A stretch of 64,000 nucleotides of DNA, from positions 1,736,001 to 1,800,000 of the forward strand of contig OY730172.1 in the NCBI GenBank assembly GCA_963422465.1, in the 5' to 3' direction. Below, one piece after another: positions 12,245-25,453 of this stretch (positions are counted from its first letter, which is position 1; every line of letters starts with the position of its first letter). The notes under the pieces are model-generated. The model was given only the letters and a program-made list of their open reading frames with translations, was not told the DNA's origin and ran no database searches. This stretch comes from Lichina pygmaea (lineage: Eukaryota > Ascomycota > Lichinomycetes > Lichinales > Lichinaceae). Position numbers and translations under genes: made by a program.

Positions 12245-13068
12245 TCAGGCGTAGAGGCTCTGTGGGCCTTCGCAGGAGTCTTCGGCGTAGCCAACGCCCT
12301 CCTTGAGGTACAGCAGCAAGCGAAAGGCGCTGTTTCCGTTCAGATAGTATCGATGCAACCGTTTACTGCGAAGGAAGCCCAGGCGTTCATAGAGCCTCAT
12401 GGCCGCCTTGTTCGTGGTCTCTGTCTCCAGCGCGATCTAGAGGCAGGAGGTGTGGGTCATCGAACGATGGCGTATCATACTCATCTCCCGCCGGGAAACA
12501 TACCTCGTCGGCGTCACCTTCGATCATGGCGTCAATCGCCATGCGGACAAGCTTCGTGGCTGGCCAAGCGTGATACATGTCAGACACGCCTCCGATGTCA
12601 CATGACGAAGTACGAGACCCACCGATTCCGTTCCCTCGGTAGTTCTCCTCGACCGCCAGCATCGCGATATATCCACGCAGCGGGCCGCCGTGGTGCGGTT
12701 CCAGTTTCGAGACGACCACGCCTATGACATTGTCGTCGTCGTCCAAGGCCTGCTTTGCAATGCCATTATTTTTCCCCTTCAGTATTCCTTCCCCCATCCT
12801 TTCCGAGGAGCAGGGTGCAAGTCGAAGATCGATCGAAAGACGTCCTCTCGAAAAGAAAGATGCATGCGGTAACTTGACTCACAAGGAAACAAAGATTTCC
12901 CCATTGATAGAGGAAATAGCGGTATACGTAGATGCTGTAGGGCTCCGATAGATCTTTGGATATCAGCTGCCGGATCGCGGATAGATACTCGGCTTCTTTG
13001 CTGCTCTCATACTGCACGTAACGTAGCGTGGAAACGGCGATACTGGGTGGAGCTTGATGCTGGTCCAT
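12245..13068 (-). CDS. NAA30: N-alpha-acetyltransferase 30 (NatC catalytic subunit)
   Basis: Four minus-strand exons begin at 13068-12883 and 12749 and end at the stop at 12245. This GNAT enzyme acetylates N-terminal Met followed by hydrophobic residues on nascent chains at the ribosome (yeast Mak3). The N-terminal part has the family signature [17 protein letters not shown] with NLCFL. Then come [18 protein letters not shown], which holds the acetyl-CoA binding RxxGxA loop, and [11 protein letters not shown]. Last is [16 protein letters not shown], with the catalytic-core Tyr in RLHRYYLNG. The exon junctions FL/AL, GI/AT and DE/IA restore these motifs exactly. The first intron is long (133 nt). 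It is convergent with CND1 (118 bp apart) and divergent from LRO1. Confidence 0.92.
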
Positions 13069-13350
13069 GGTTGTCGTGGATTCTGATACCAGCAGAGGTT
13101 GAAGCAATCAGCAGCTCTTCGGATATACGATACGTACGTACGTCATTCCGTACTCCGTTGTTACGTCGATCATTTGTCGCGTCGCGGAAAGTGGCTTGAG
13201 CTCTCAGTACTTTTGAAAGGAAGCGGGAGCTGCGCCACAGACGTTGTGCATGTGACGTAACTTAGAAGAGAGGCTCTGCCAGGAGGCATCAAAGATCGCA
13301 CCTTGGAATGCGATAACTCACCCGTAGGGATTTGCCATCCCTCTCCAACC
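13069..13350. promoter_or_regulatory. Divergent promoter of NAA30 and LRO1
   Basis: About 280 bp lie between the two start codons. A GTAC-rich block (TACGTACGTACGTCATTCC at about 13132-13150) is the only striking element. No known factor site is assigned. Confidence 0.4.
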
Positions 13351-15435
13351 ATGTCGTTCCTACGGTTGCGGAATACTGGGATGGACCCGGCCAAGGTGGT
13401 AGAGAAGGTCAAGTCCAGGTCCGGCGAGGATGTCTTGATGGTGCCGCTCTCCAAGCTCGAGCCTGTATCCAGGGGGAGTCGCAAACGACGCACTGGATTT
13501 ATCTTTGGTCTCGGAGGCCTGTTCGGCGTCCTGTTGGCTGCCTTCTTCGCGGAGAGAAGCAACATGATCCACCTGGCGAACTTGCCCGACCTGGCAGACC
13601 TGAACCTCGAGAGCCTCGCCGGAGTCCTTCCTGCCGGTCTCATGAAGGACGCAAAGGATCTCTCGGTGAGCTGGTCCGAGCCGGTGCAGCCCCAGACGGA
13701 AGGCTTACGTGGGCCGAATCGCAAGTAGCAACATGAACGAGAAGCTGTGAATTACGAATCTTTCTCCGTGGGACTCCATCTGCTGTCACAAGGCGCTCGC
13801 GCCCACCACCCCGTCATCATGGTGCCTGGAGTGATATCGACCGGCCTTGAGAGCTGGGGGACAGATGACGAGTCCAGACAGTACTTCCGAAAACGCCTGT
13901 GGGGCAGCTGGAACATGATGCGAGCTCTGGTGCTGGACAAACCCAGGTGGAAGAAGCACATCATGCTGGACAAGGAGACCGGCTTAGACCCGCCAGGGAT
14001 CAAACTTCGAGCGGCCCAGGGTTTCGAAGCTACCGATCACTTCGTCACTGGATACTGGATATGGAACAAGATTCTCCAGAACCTGGCTACCATAGGTTAC
14101 GATCCGATCAATTCTTTTACTGCCGCCTACGATTGGAGGTTGTCGTATGCGAACTTGGAGAAGAGGGATGGATACTTCACCCGGCTCAAACGAAGCATTG
14201 AGACCTTCAGAGATCTTTCAGATCGGAAGGTCGTTCTGATATCCCACAGCATGGGCTCTCAGGTGCTCTTCTACTTCTTCCACTGGGCGGAATCCCTAGA
14301 TCACGGCGGCGGTGGTCCGAGATGGGTCGACACGCACATTGAATCCTGGATCAACGTCAGCGGCTGCATGCTCGGTGCCTTGAAAGGGCTACCGGCCGTG
14401 CTCTCCGGCGAGATGAAAGACACCGCCCAGCTGAACGCGTTCGCGGTGTTCAGCCTCGAGAAGTTCCTCAATCGCGAAGAGCGGGCCGAGATCTTCCGTG
14501 CCATGCCTGGCATCTCGAGCATGCTTCCAATGGGCGGGAACGCCATCTGGGGGAATGAGACCTGGGCTCCGGACGATCAGCCGGGCAAGTCAGTAAGCAA
14601 CGGGGCGTTTGTCAGGTTCAGAGAGAGCAACTCCACTCACACCCCCAAAAACATGACGGTCGAAGAGAGCTTGACCTACTTGCTCGAACACACGGAAACT
14701 TGGTACAAGAAGCAGATTGTCGAAAACTACTCCCACGGGGTAGCACACACGGGGGCAGAAGTCGAGGTATGTCTTCTAATCGGTGGGGCTGAACGGTGGT
14801 GTTCGCGTCAGCTGAACCGACGCAGGACAACGAACGCGATCCTCGCAAGTGGATCAATCCCCTCGAGACCCGTCTCCCACACGCTCCAAACTTGAAGATC
14901 TTCTGCTTCTACGGCGTCGACAAGCCGACGGAGCGGGCATACTTCTACCAGCGCTCACGCGATCCACTCTCCAAGCTCAACGTCACCATCGACACCCGCG
15001 TTACCGCCGGCGAGATCGATCACGGCGTCGTGCTCGGGGAAGGCGACGGCACCGTCTCGCTCCTGAGCTCCGGATACATGTGCACGCGGGGCTGGAAGAT
15101 GAAACGGTACAATCCGGCTGGCGCCAAGGTGGTAGTGTATGAGATGCCGCACGAGCCAGATCGGTTCAATCCTCGAGGCGGACCAAACACGGGTAAGCGG
15201 ACGACGGGCTTCCTAAATTTCTCTCTTTCTCTTTCTCTTTCTCTGAAATTCAGCTCTGATTTAATTCGGGCGTGGTTGGGGCGTTCCTACAGGTGACCAC
15301 GTCGATATCCTAGGCCGACAGTCACTCAATGACCTCATCTTACGGGTAGCGGCCGGTAAAGGCCATCTCATCGAAGAAAAGATCGTATCCAACATAACAG
15401 AGTATGCAAATAGAGTCGAGATCTATGACGATTAG
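13351..15435 (+). CDS. LRO1: Phospholipid:diacylglycerol acyltransferase
   Basis: Four exons (13351-13665, 13729-14766, 14826-15192, 15293-15435) give about 620 residues. The enzyme moves an acyl chain from a phospholipid to diacylglycerol to make triacylglycerol at the ER. A basic N-terminus (SRKRRTG) precedes one membrane segment (FIFGLGGLFGVLLAAFF). The luminal LCAT-like domain includes HPVIMVPGVISTGLESW, YFRKRLWGSW, GIKLRAAQGFEA and the nucleophile motif VLISHSMGSQV. It also has the catalytic Asp region GEGDGTVSLLS and the His region in GDHVDILGR. The ATG at 13351 has A at -3 and agrees with the short cytosolic tail; an upstream open extension lacks an ATG. Intron 3 contains a CTTTCT microsatellite. 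Confidence 0.96.
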
Positions 15436-15492
15436 AATTCACGATGGCGCCGATATCTGCGTTTATGTCGCCAATACCATATCTGCGGTCGG

Positions 15493-15526
<34 letters not shown>

Positions 15527-15546
15527 GGTGGTGGTGTTGGTGTTGG
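15493..15546. repeat. ATG/GTG trinucleotide microsatellite
   Basis: A run of GAT/ATG triplets grades into GTG triplets just downstream of LRO1. It gives an artefactual poly-Thr/Ile open frame on the minus strand. Confidence 0.9.
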
Positions 15547-15627
15547 CAGCTACGCGCACCGGCGGCAGAAAGCAGTACGGTAAAAGGGACACTTGTGCTC
15601 GTCTTCGAGTGGCGTAACTCGGCCGAT

Positions 15628-16162
15628 TCAGTATCTCTTCAGCGGTCGTCGTCGAAGAGGACTAAAGCCCGTAAACGAGAGGCTCGCCGTCATATCGGAA
15701 ACCCCTATCTTCGTAACAGCTTTGACTGAATCCAACGGTCCATAGCAACGCACGAGGACTCTGTACCTGTCATCCCAGCCCAGATCAAGGGTTATCTCTG
15801 GGAAAAAGCTGATTCGGTGTGATGCTTGCCAAGGAAAGTACCATGCCATCGTGTCAATGCTCTCTTGAAGAGGAGAAAGATAGAGAGGACTAGACAAAGG
15901 AGTCTTCCGAAGATGGACCGTAAGAAACGAGAACGAGGACTTTGAGGACATGGCTCGTTGATATCACTCTATGTCCTTTTTAGAACCCGGTTAAATGGCT
16001 GTCAAGGGCTAGACTTTCATCTGCACCTGACGGCGGACACGGATATCCATCGTGGAGCTTGTGACTCATCTGCTCAAGGCGTAAGCTCTCAGGCCGTTGA
16101 GTGACCAAGGCAATGAATAGAGGTCTGACCTTCTCTTCAAGTGAGAATGATGCTTGCTGCAT
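15628..16162 (-). CDS. Hypothetical small protein, uncertain two-exon model
   Basis: Two minus-strand open segments (16162-about 16040 and about 15965-15628) could be joined by an intron of about 70 nt that starts GTGCAGATG. This would give roughly 150 residues. The first half starts MQQASFSLEEKVRPLFIALV. The second is rich in aromatic and hydrophobic residues (ITLDLGWDDRYRVLVRCYG), which looks more protein-like than random sequence. I do not recognise the family. It lies tightly between LRO1 and the small membrane protein gene, whose stop is only about 15 nt upstream, so it could also be 3' UTR of that gene. Confidence 0.25.
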
Positions 16163-16177
16163 CTCAGCCGCACTGTG

Positions 16178-16588
16178 TCACCCTTTCTTGCGACCTTGAA
16201 CGGCGGACAGATTCCACGCGTTGACCAGCACACTAAGAGTTCCCTCTCGATTATCAGCATCGTTGTCCAAGCCGATCTCATCCCAGTTTCCTCTTTCCAG
16301 CTCATCAGGAGATTCGCGCTAGAGAAAACCCTACCTCTGCGTGCGATCGACATATTGCTCGTCTTCGACCTTCTTGACGCTGACCTTGACGCCATCTTTG
16401 GAGCACAGGATCTTCTTCTTCTCCAAGTGCTTGTTGGCCCCGGTGGCGATGTCATTGATGGCAGAATAGACATAGAAGCCAATGACGCCGAGCACGCTCA
16501 GGACTATGAAGACCAGCGCCAGAGGAACGACCTTCGACAGGGTCGACGCAGGTGGCGGCGGCGTCGACGACGAGCTTCGCCACGCCAT
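16178..16588 (-). CDS. Small single-pass membrane protein, fungal Exp1-like
   Basis: Two exons (16588-16335 and 16232-16178) give 102 residues. After a Ser/Pro-rich N-terminus comes one membrane helix (VVPLALVFIVLSVLGVIGFY). A cytosolic or luminal segment follows with ILCSKDGVKVSVKKVEDEQY. Joining the exons restores DRTQSVLVNAWN, and the protein ends in a basic QGRKKG tail. This pattern (one helix, then a Gly-Val-x-Val segment and YVDxTQxxLVxAWN) resembles, from memory, a short fungal membrane protein family that includes yeast Exp1, a helper of Pma1 export from the ER; this assignment is tentative. It is divergent from SEC24, whose product works in the same step. Confidence 0.7.
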
Positions 16589-17164
16589 GATTGCAGATCC
16601 GACTATCCTTCACCGGCTGTGGCCTCGATCGAGTGCCAGCTAGAGACTGGATCTGAATCTGGCACGCAGTGGCACTATGCGCGTCAAGTACGACGTAGAG
16701 TAGTACTGTACGTACGTTGCGTGGCGCAGTGGCCGCTAATTTCACGCTGAGCCAATCGCAACGGCGTCCGGATCAACATATATCCGAGCATTCCAGATCC
16801 TGAGCATCTATAGCCGAGACACGTGCTCGTCAAGGCTTGCCCGTTGCTCGGTGAACACACCCATCAGCTCCATGCTAATATCGAGTACGTACTCGTATGT
16901 ACCTGCTATCGTGTCGTTGACGAGCATAACCAAATGCTACTGAACTCGGCACTGCGCTGGTAGACCAAGGCCCTTTTGCTCTCTCTAAGACGACCGTGGA
17001 GTACCGGCGAGTCCTATCTATGATATCAATGCGATGGCTGCAGCATTGCTAACATCACAAAGCAGGGCCGCACCTTCGACCGGGACCAGCGTCCAGGAGA
17101 AGGCTCCCATCAACAGCTTGGTCTCGTCTCAGTCTCCACCTGCAACGCGACTCCACTCCGAGCG
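16589..17164. promoter_or_regulatory. Divergent intergenic region, membrane protein / SEC24
   Basis: 576 bp lie between the two start codons. It contains GTAC motifs (TACGTACG at about 16706-16718) and no supported gene. Short open frames here overlap the start of SEC24 in other frames and are shadows. Confidence 0.5.
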
Positions 17165-20100
17165 ATGGCGGCACCACAGGGTGGCTATCCGCCTCAGGGT
17201 GGTGATCCCTATGCGCAAGGCTTCGACCAGCAGCAGCCGGGATATGCGCCTGCCGGGTCGCCCGAGCCTCCACCGACGACCCACCAGGTGGCAGGAGCAG
17301 GAGGGCGCAAGAAACGAGCATATGCTGGACAGGCGTTCGACTACGGCGTCGGGTCCAACGCGGCTGGCCCGCAGCCACCTTTGATCAACCACGCCGGCGG
17401 ACCCGGCCCCGGCTACGGTGGATATCCGCAACAGCCGCAAATGTCCGGGTTCCAGCCCACGGGACAAGGTCTCGAGCCAACGGGCAGCCCTCCCCCGCAT
17501 GCGCAACAGCAGCAGGCGCCACCGTCGTACGGCAATGTCGGCGGATATCAGTCCCCGGATCTCAGTTACTCGGCGCAGCCATCGTCGCAGATGGCAGGCA
17601 TGGCCGGCTTCACCAACCAGTTTGGCCAGATGAACGTCGGCGGCCAGCAGGCGCCTCAGCGCTCGCAGCCGCTGAACCAGCTCTTCCCGACAGACCTCGT
17701 CAACCAGCCTTTCCACGTCTCCGAGCTCGGTCTTGCGCCGCCGCCTATCATCCTTCCCGTAGGCGTATGTTGAACACCAGGCCTCCGTACCATCTACGGG
17801 ACTAACCCGCTGATCGTCGACCGCAGTCAAGCGTGACCCCCTCCCCAGACTCGAACGCGCCGGCCAAGTTCGTCCGCTCGACCCTGAACGCAGTGCCCAC
17901 CACCCACGGCGTGCTGAAGAAGTCGAAGCTGCCTTTCGCGCTCGTCATTCAGCCGTACAACTCGCTTCACGACGTAGAGGACCCGGTGCCGTTGGTGCAA
18001 GACCAGGTCATCGCGCGATGTCGGCGCTGTCGGTCCTACATCAACCCGTTCGTCGCCTTTTTGGAGAGCGGGCATCGTTGGCGGTGTAACATGTGCAACC
18101 TGACGAACGAGGTCCCCCAGGCCTTTGACTGGGACGCGACGGCGCAGAAGCCCATCGATCGATGGCAAAGGCCGGAGCTGACCCACGCCGTCGTCGAGTT
18201 CGTCGCGCCGCAGGAGTACATGGTCCGGCCGCCCCAGCCTCTGGTCTACCTCTTCGTCTTCGATGTCAGCTACGCCGCCATCACGAACGGTCTGCTCGCC
18301 ACCAGCGCCCGGACCATACTGGAGAGCTTGGACCGGATACCGAACGCCGACCGTCGCACCCGGCTCGGCTTCCTGGCCGTCGACTCGAACGTGCACTACT
18401 TCGCCATCCCTCCCGACGGAACGGAGAACGCCGGGACCAACATGCTCGTCGTCGGCGACCTCGAGGAGCCCTTCCTGCCGACTCCCGACGGTCTCTTGCT
18501 CACGCTCTCGGAGTGCCGCGAGAACATCGAGGACTTCCTCGGGAAACTGCAGGGCATGTTCCAGAGCACGCAGAACGGCGGCTCGTGCCTCGGTCCGGCG
18601 CTGCGAGCCGCCCACCGTCTGGTCTCGGCCATCGGCGGCAAGATCATCGTCCTGACGGCGTCGATGCCGAACCTCGGCGTCGCCAAGCTGGAGATGCGGG
18701 AGGAGAAGAAGCTGCTCGGCACGAGCAAGGAGAACGGCCTGCTGCAGACGGCGAACAGCTTCTACAAGAGCTTCGCGGTCGAGTGCAGCAAGAGCCAGGT
18801 CTCGGTCGACATGTTCCTCTTCTCGTCGCAGTACCAGGACGTGGCGTCGCTCAGCAACCTGCCCCGCTACACCGGCGGCCAGACGTACTTCTACCCCGGC
18901 TGGAGCGCCGCCCGCAGCGAGGACGCGATCAAGTTCGCCCGGGAGTTCAGCGACTACCTCTCGGCAGAGATCGGCCTCGAGGCGGTGTTGCGCGTGCGCG
19001 CGACGACGGGGCTGCGCATGAACGCCTTTTACGGGAACTTCTTCAACCGCAGCTCCGACCTCTGCGCCTTCCCAGCCTTGCCGCGCGATCAGTGCTACGT
19101 CGTCGAGGTGGCCATCGACGAGTCCCTCCAGAAGGGCACGATCTGCATGCAGACGGCAGTCTTGCACACGACCTGCAACGGCGAGCGACGGATCCGGGTG
19201 CTCACGCTGTCGCTGCCGACGACGACGAACCTCGCGGACGTGTTCGCGTCGGCGGACCAGGCGGCCATCACCACGTACTTCAGCCACAAGGCCGTCGAAC
19301 GCGCCCTCGGCGGCGGTCTCGAGGCGGCGCGGGATGCGCTGCAGTCGAAGATCGTCGACCTGCTGCACACGTACCGGAAGGAGCTGGGTGGTGGGAACAT
19401 GGGCGGCGGTGGCTTGCAGTTCCCTGCCAACCTCCGAGCCTTGCCTGTCTTGTTCCTGGGGCTCATCAAGAATGTATGGACGCAAGCACGCACGCACGCA
19501 CGCATTGACGATCTGTTTGCCCACGCGTCTTCTGTCGCATCATCGTCATCACTATCATCATCACCGAAGCTGACCGGTCTCTGCTTTTAGGTCGGCCTAC
19601 GACGCTCGGCCCAGATCCCGTCCGATCTCCGATCGGCAGCGCTCTGCCTGCTGTCGACGCTTCCGGTGCAGTTGCTCCTGCAGTACATCTACCCGCATCT
19701 CTACTCCCTGCACGACATGCCGAGCAACTGCGGCCAGCCGGACGACAGCACCGGCGAGATCCTGATGCCGCCGCCGCAGAACCTCTCGTCGGAGCACCTG
19801 GCGTCGTACGGGCTGTATCTCATCGACGACGGACAGACGCAATTCCTGTGGCTCGGCCGCGACGCCGTGCCGCAGCTCGTGTCGGACGTCTTTGGCGTGC
19901 CGGACAAGTCGTCGGTGCGGGTCGGCAAGGGCGCGCTGCCGGTGCTCGAGAACGACTTCAACGAGCGGGTCCGCGCCGTGGTCGAAAAGAGCCGCGACCA
20001 TCGGGCCAAGGGCGTCGGCAGCATCACGGTGCCGCACCTCTACGTCGTGCGCGAGGACGGCGAGCCCAGCCTCAAACTCTGGGCCCAGACCTTGCTCGTC

Positions 20101-20394
20101 GAGGACCGCGCCGACCAGGGTGTCAGTCTACAGCAGTGGATGGGTGTCTTGCGAGAGAAGGTCAGTCGTGTAATCCTCTTTTTTTAACGTTCGCTTTCTC
20201 TTTTTTTCCCTCCCATCTTGCTCCCATCCTCCAACCCCCTTTCCTCACATGGTATCTTCTTTCGACTAGCTCAGTCTATCCACACCTTTCCCATTATCCC
20301 ATCATCCCGTCATCTCATCGTTCCATCATTCCATCATCTCAATCGCCCACGCACTAACGTCTGTTCCCATCTCCATCCACAGGTCGCCGTATAA
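17165..20394 (+). CDS. SEC24: COPII coat cargo adaptor Sec24
   Basis: Four exons (17165-17758, 17827-19473, 19591-20160, 20383-20394) give about 940 residues. Sec24 binds cargo and Sec23 in the COPII coat at ER exit sites. The N-terminal 200 residues are Pro/Gln/Gly-rich and disordered, as in all Sec24 proteins. The zinc finger CRRCRSY...WRCNMCN follows, then the trunk domain from [14 protein letters not shown] to [13 protein letters not shown], with [10 protein letters not shown] and [12 protein letters not shown]. The beta-sandwich and helical domains come next, and the gelsolin repeat is marked by [16 protein letters not shown]. The last exon is only 12 nt (VAV, stop), separated by a 222-nt pyrimidine-rich intron. 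That small exon is the least certain part. Confidence 0.95.
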
Positions 20395-21435
20395 CCCGCA
20401 CAATGTCTCCCTTTACCTTGTTCCAACATGACCGATTCTTTGCTACGCTGCAAGTAGTAGCCCGGCTACAGCATGTCCACAGCATGGCCAAAGCATGGCC
20501 ACAGCATGGTCCAGTCAAAGAGGGTACAGTACATATAGTATTCAGTTAAAGACGGTACAGTAGAATCAGTACTCTTTCAGGCAGGGTACAGCAAAAAAAA
20601 CCCCCCCAATTCAGTGTTCATTCAAGCAGACTACAGCAGAGATCCAATGTCCAGTGGTGTGGCATACCGGTATTACTCAATACAAGCAGCATAGTACTAC
20701 GTACAGTACGGTCCGTACAGTAGATTGATAGACAAATGGATAGGTGAATATTTAGGCAGGTAGGTTGTTTGAGAAGAACCACATTGCAATCGTCCTTTCT
20801 GCGTGCAGAGCACGTCCGGACAAATACTCTCCCTCGTTTCCGTTCTTCTTTTTCGTCCTCTTTTTCTTCCATTCCCCCCCCCCCCAACCCCTGTCTTTTC
20901 CGTCCTCTTCGTCCTCTTCGTCCTCTTCGTCCTCTTCGCGCTCCTCATGCTCCTCGTGCTCTTCTTTTCAGTCGACTTTTTTTTTCGTCTTCTTCAAATT
21001 AGTATCGTTGAACTATGAGGCTGTCTCTAGTACCAAGGGACGGATACCGGTACGGTAATTAGCGAGGACAATTAAAGTAGTAGGGACGTCTACAGCGGTA
21101 GGTACAGTAGGGACATCTCCAGTGACAAATACTTCTGTACGATAGCTACTCACAGCAGCTACGGCATCAGCGCATGAACCGTCTCCAGCCGTACTTGATG
21201 GGACCTGGTCGAATTCAAGGGGACTTGGCTACGGTAGAGTGGGCTACAGTAGCGTTGGTCGGACTTGGTTGGGCTCAAGCGGTAGCAGATCCAAATGTCA
21301 GAACTCCCTAAGATTGAATTTACAATGCATCTACACGGCCTTATCCCTGAGATGTAGAATGATTCCCCCAAACCCTCCCTACATCTTTACTCTCTTTTCA
21401 CTGCAGTACTTAGCCAAGTACTACTTGACAAGACA
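20395..21435. other. Intergenic region with several small tandem repeats
   Basis: No gene is supported. Repeats seen are an imperfect CATGGCCACAG array (about 20469-20508), a roughly 30-bp GGTACAG unit repeated between 20520 and 20590, a C13 tract (20874-20886), TTCGTCCTC repeated about five times (about 20899-20940), and TAGGGACRTC repeats near 21080-21120. Open frames through these are simple-sequence translations. Confidence 0.7.
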
Positions 21436-22897
21436 TCACAGGGACTTCTTACCACACCCGGCTGTTGCCTGGTGTGGTCTTGCCGGCTTGAATGTCAAGA
21501 ACATGTACCATACGCCAACGGTGAGGAGGGTGGGCAGGATGGTCATGGCCCAGCACACCCAGAAGCGTCCCCCGGTCAAGCTCTCGCCGCTGCCCGCATC
21601 TGCGTCCCCGTCGAACAGGGGCATGTTGACAAAAGTCTGTGGGACAGAGAGTCAGCCGTCTAGATGGGATGTGAAGGGGCTTCGAGAATCGCACCGCCAT
21701 GAACGTCCCGGGTAGAAGCACCATCGTCACAGCGGCGATCACGATCATCGATGCGACGTCCTGCCTGCTGTCTTTGGCAACGATCTGCGAAGCCGTCGCG
21801 ATGCCCAGGCTGGTGCGCTGATCGCGCTGTGCCACGAGGCTCAGCACCCGGGTCTGGTGGAAGTTGGCCTCATCTTTCATAAAGAGGCCGAATCCCTCGT
21901 GCCCCATCGCCTCCGCCTGGATCAACTCGAGAGCGACGATCATGGCCTTGGCCTGCTCGGCAAGGATCTGCTGCCCATTCCGCTCGTACGACTGTCGTAG
22001 TGCTTCCGTCACGACAAAGGCCAGCCGGATGTCGGATATGACCAGCCGAGCAAGATACACCAGGTCATTGCCTGCACTGACAGCGTGACTTGATACACTA
22101 GACTTCTCAGACAGGTCGATGGCCTCTTCTCCGTCGCTCTCCGCCTGAGATCCAGAGTAATTCACAGCATGTCGCCCACCTTCAAGGGCGATTTTCCTGT
22201 GTTCTAGTGTAGCACGAGCACGATTGACCCTCCAATAGTTCGCGGCGAGGAACGTGGCTGTTATCAGCATCGGCTGAGGGACATAGCTGCGGCAGCGCAT
22301 CAACCTGTCAACGTTAGAGAAAAAAGTCCCCGCATTCTCAATGCTATTGAGAAGGAGCGCGCAGTTGGTGATGTTCGCATCTGAAATGAAAGACCAAATA
22401 ACGGTATAGTCTTCGCATTTGATCGAATAGCATGTCGGCGGTAGCTGCTCTTCATGAGGTCGACGTCGACGCAGCGGGTATCTTCGCAGCCCGAATCCAC
22501 AGCGATGGGTAAGTGCTAGCATCACCGGTGGAATGCCAAAGTGCCTCAAGACACGCACCACCGAGCCGTCCTTGCCACCATCGGAAGAGGTGGCAGAGAG
22601 GTATGGATGGAGAGCGGCATAGATCTTCATCCCGCCGATGGGCTGTGTCCCATCTGCCTGAGGTCGGCCTTGCTGCAACCAGCCATCGAGCATAGCATCC
22701 GACACAGACTGCTGCTGGACGCTGACCTTCCAATCCGGATACTTCCACATCTCGATTCTTGAGGGCAATGGACGGTCTGTTGGCGTGGCAGGAGCATCCT
22801 CGATCGTGCCTGGATCGAGGAGACTTCCCAGGCATTCCACAAAGTCGGGCGTAAATGGCATGGCTGTCATCTCGTCGTCGGTCTCGTCCTGCAACAT
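21436..22897 (-). CDS. CorA-like two-helix membrane protein
   Basis: Two minus-strand exons (22897-21695 and 21636-21436) give about 467 residues. The C-terminus has two membrane helices: the first ends ...AAVTMVLLPGTFMA, and the second is ...FWVCWAMTILPTLLTVGVWY. They are joined by a short acidic loop (MPLFDGDADAGSGES). This is the layout of a large fungal family related to CorA metal-ion transporters, in which LPGTF at the end of helix 1 is characteristic. The CorA GMN signature after helix 1 is absent (FVNMP instead), so ion transport should not be assumed. A long soluble N-terminal domain with helices precedes it. The start is uncertain because tandem repeats adjoin it, and a further intron around 22470-22520 is possible. 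Confidence 0.7.
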
Positions 22898-22960
22898 TCA
22901 GACAGATCCGGCTGGAAGATGCTGCGATGACGATCGACAGTGCCAGGGAGCCTGTTTGAT

Positions 22961-23134
22961 TTATCGTCGCCATGGCTGCGAGGCTTTTGCAGCAGGAAGC
23001 GCGCGCCAGATGCAAGAGAGACCAGATACAGATCCAGTCCGCCTGGGTTATCGTCGCCATGGCTGTCATGCATCTGCAAGGGGCAACGAGCACCAGATCG
23101 AACAGAGGCCAGACACAGATCCGACAGGGCTTTG
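22961..23134. repeat. 87-bp imperfect tandem repeat
   Basis: Two copies begin at 22961 and 23048, each opening with TTATCGTCGCCATGGCTG and sharing CAGATACAGATCC-like ends. A third, weaker relative (CATGGCTGTCAT and CAGACAGATCCG at about 22859-22912) overlaps the start of the CorA-like gene. Confidence 0.75.
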
Positions 23135-24060
23135 CTCCATATTTAGAACTGGGCTGGCTTGAGGATCACGTCGCGGCCAAGTGGCAACACCTGAAGAAGA
23201 TTGCAGGAGACGAGAACATGGCTGTGCCACCATGGCGAAGAGACGACCGTGTATCAGCCTTCAGCCCATCAGCCCATCAGCCCATCAGCCCATCAGCCCA
23301 TCCCGACACATGGCCTGCAGGTGGGCCGGGTCGACAAGTTCTCGATGGGGGCATGGCGGAGGACGACGACTAATGGTAGTAGCATCGCTGCTACTACTCC
23401 GTATCGGACGCTAGGACTGCCCCGCCGGCATAGAACGACCCAATGAAGGCCTCCACCCCCCCCCCCCCCCCTTCCCCCTCCCCCTCCTTTGGCTGCTGTG
23501 TCCTTCCTGTACGACCGAACGGAGACCCGACGCAGGTACTGTAATTACCCCTCAAGTACGGAGTACTTCCGTACGAGAGTACGAGTACTGCACGTACGCA
23601 CGTACGGTACATATGTACGTAGGTACCGGTACAGCACTCGTGGCCGCACCTCGTGGAGCGTCGAAAAGATCGGATGGAGAGGAGAACTGACGACGACCAT
23701 CGACCAACACGACCGCGGTACGGTACGATATGTAGCTTCCTGCCATCGCGAGATATGACAAGAACAGAGCCGGTCGTGCCAGAGCTAATGCGGCTAATGA
23801 CTGGTAGGGTGACCGTCACATTTCACATTCAGTAGCATCCAACCGTTGTTTCGCTCGGCGGCTAGAATTCCCCATCGCACCTGCCGAAAACGGATCGCCG
23901 CATATGGTCGCCAGGTGCTTCTCTAGCACTCCACATCGACAGCGATCCAGAACACAATTCTCTCGCCGTCCTGTCGTGGGCCTCGTCGTCGCTGCAGCAC
24001 TACCGGCGGAGAGATTCCTAGTCGCCGCCGGCTGAGTTCGAGACTGAAGATTCCGCCAGG
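23135..24060. other. Intergenic region upstream of the MAPK gene
   Basis: It contains an octamer array (TCAGCCCA, about five copies, 23260-23304), a C16 tract (23456-23471), and a dense GTAC block at about 23540-23720 with many ACGTACG palindromes. No gene is supported. The last part should hold the MAPK promoter and leader. Confidence 0.6.
23260..23304. repeat. TCAGCCCA octamer array
   Basis: Five near-perfect copies of an 8-bp unit run in direct tandem. It is intergenic. Confidence 0.9.

Positions 24061-25453
<1,393 letters not shown>

Noticed and set aside
17827-19524. Minus-strand frame of 565 codons opposite SEC24
   Set aside because: It is the antisense shadow of a GC-rich SEC24 exon. 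The plus strand carries all conserved Sec24 motifs.
23260-23304. Short regular array considered as a CRISPR
   Set aside because: Eight-bp direct tandem repeats without spacers, in a eukaryotic genome.
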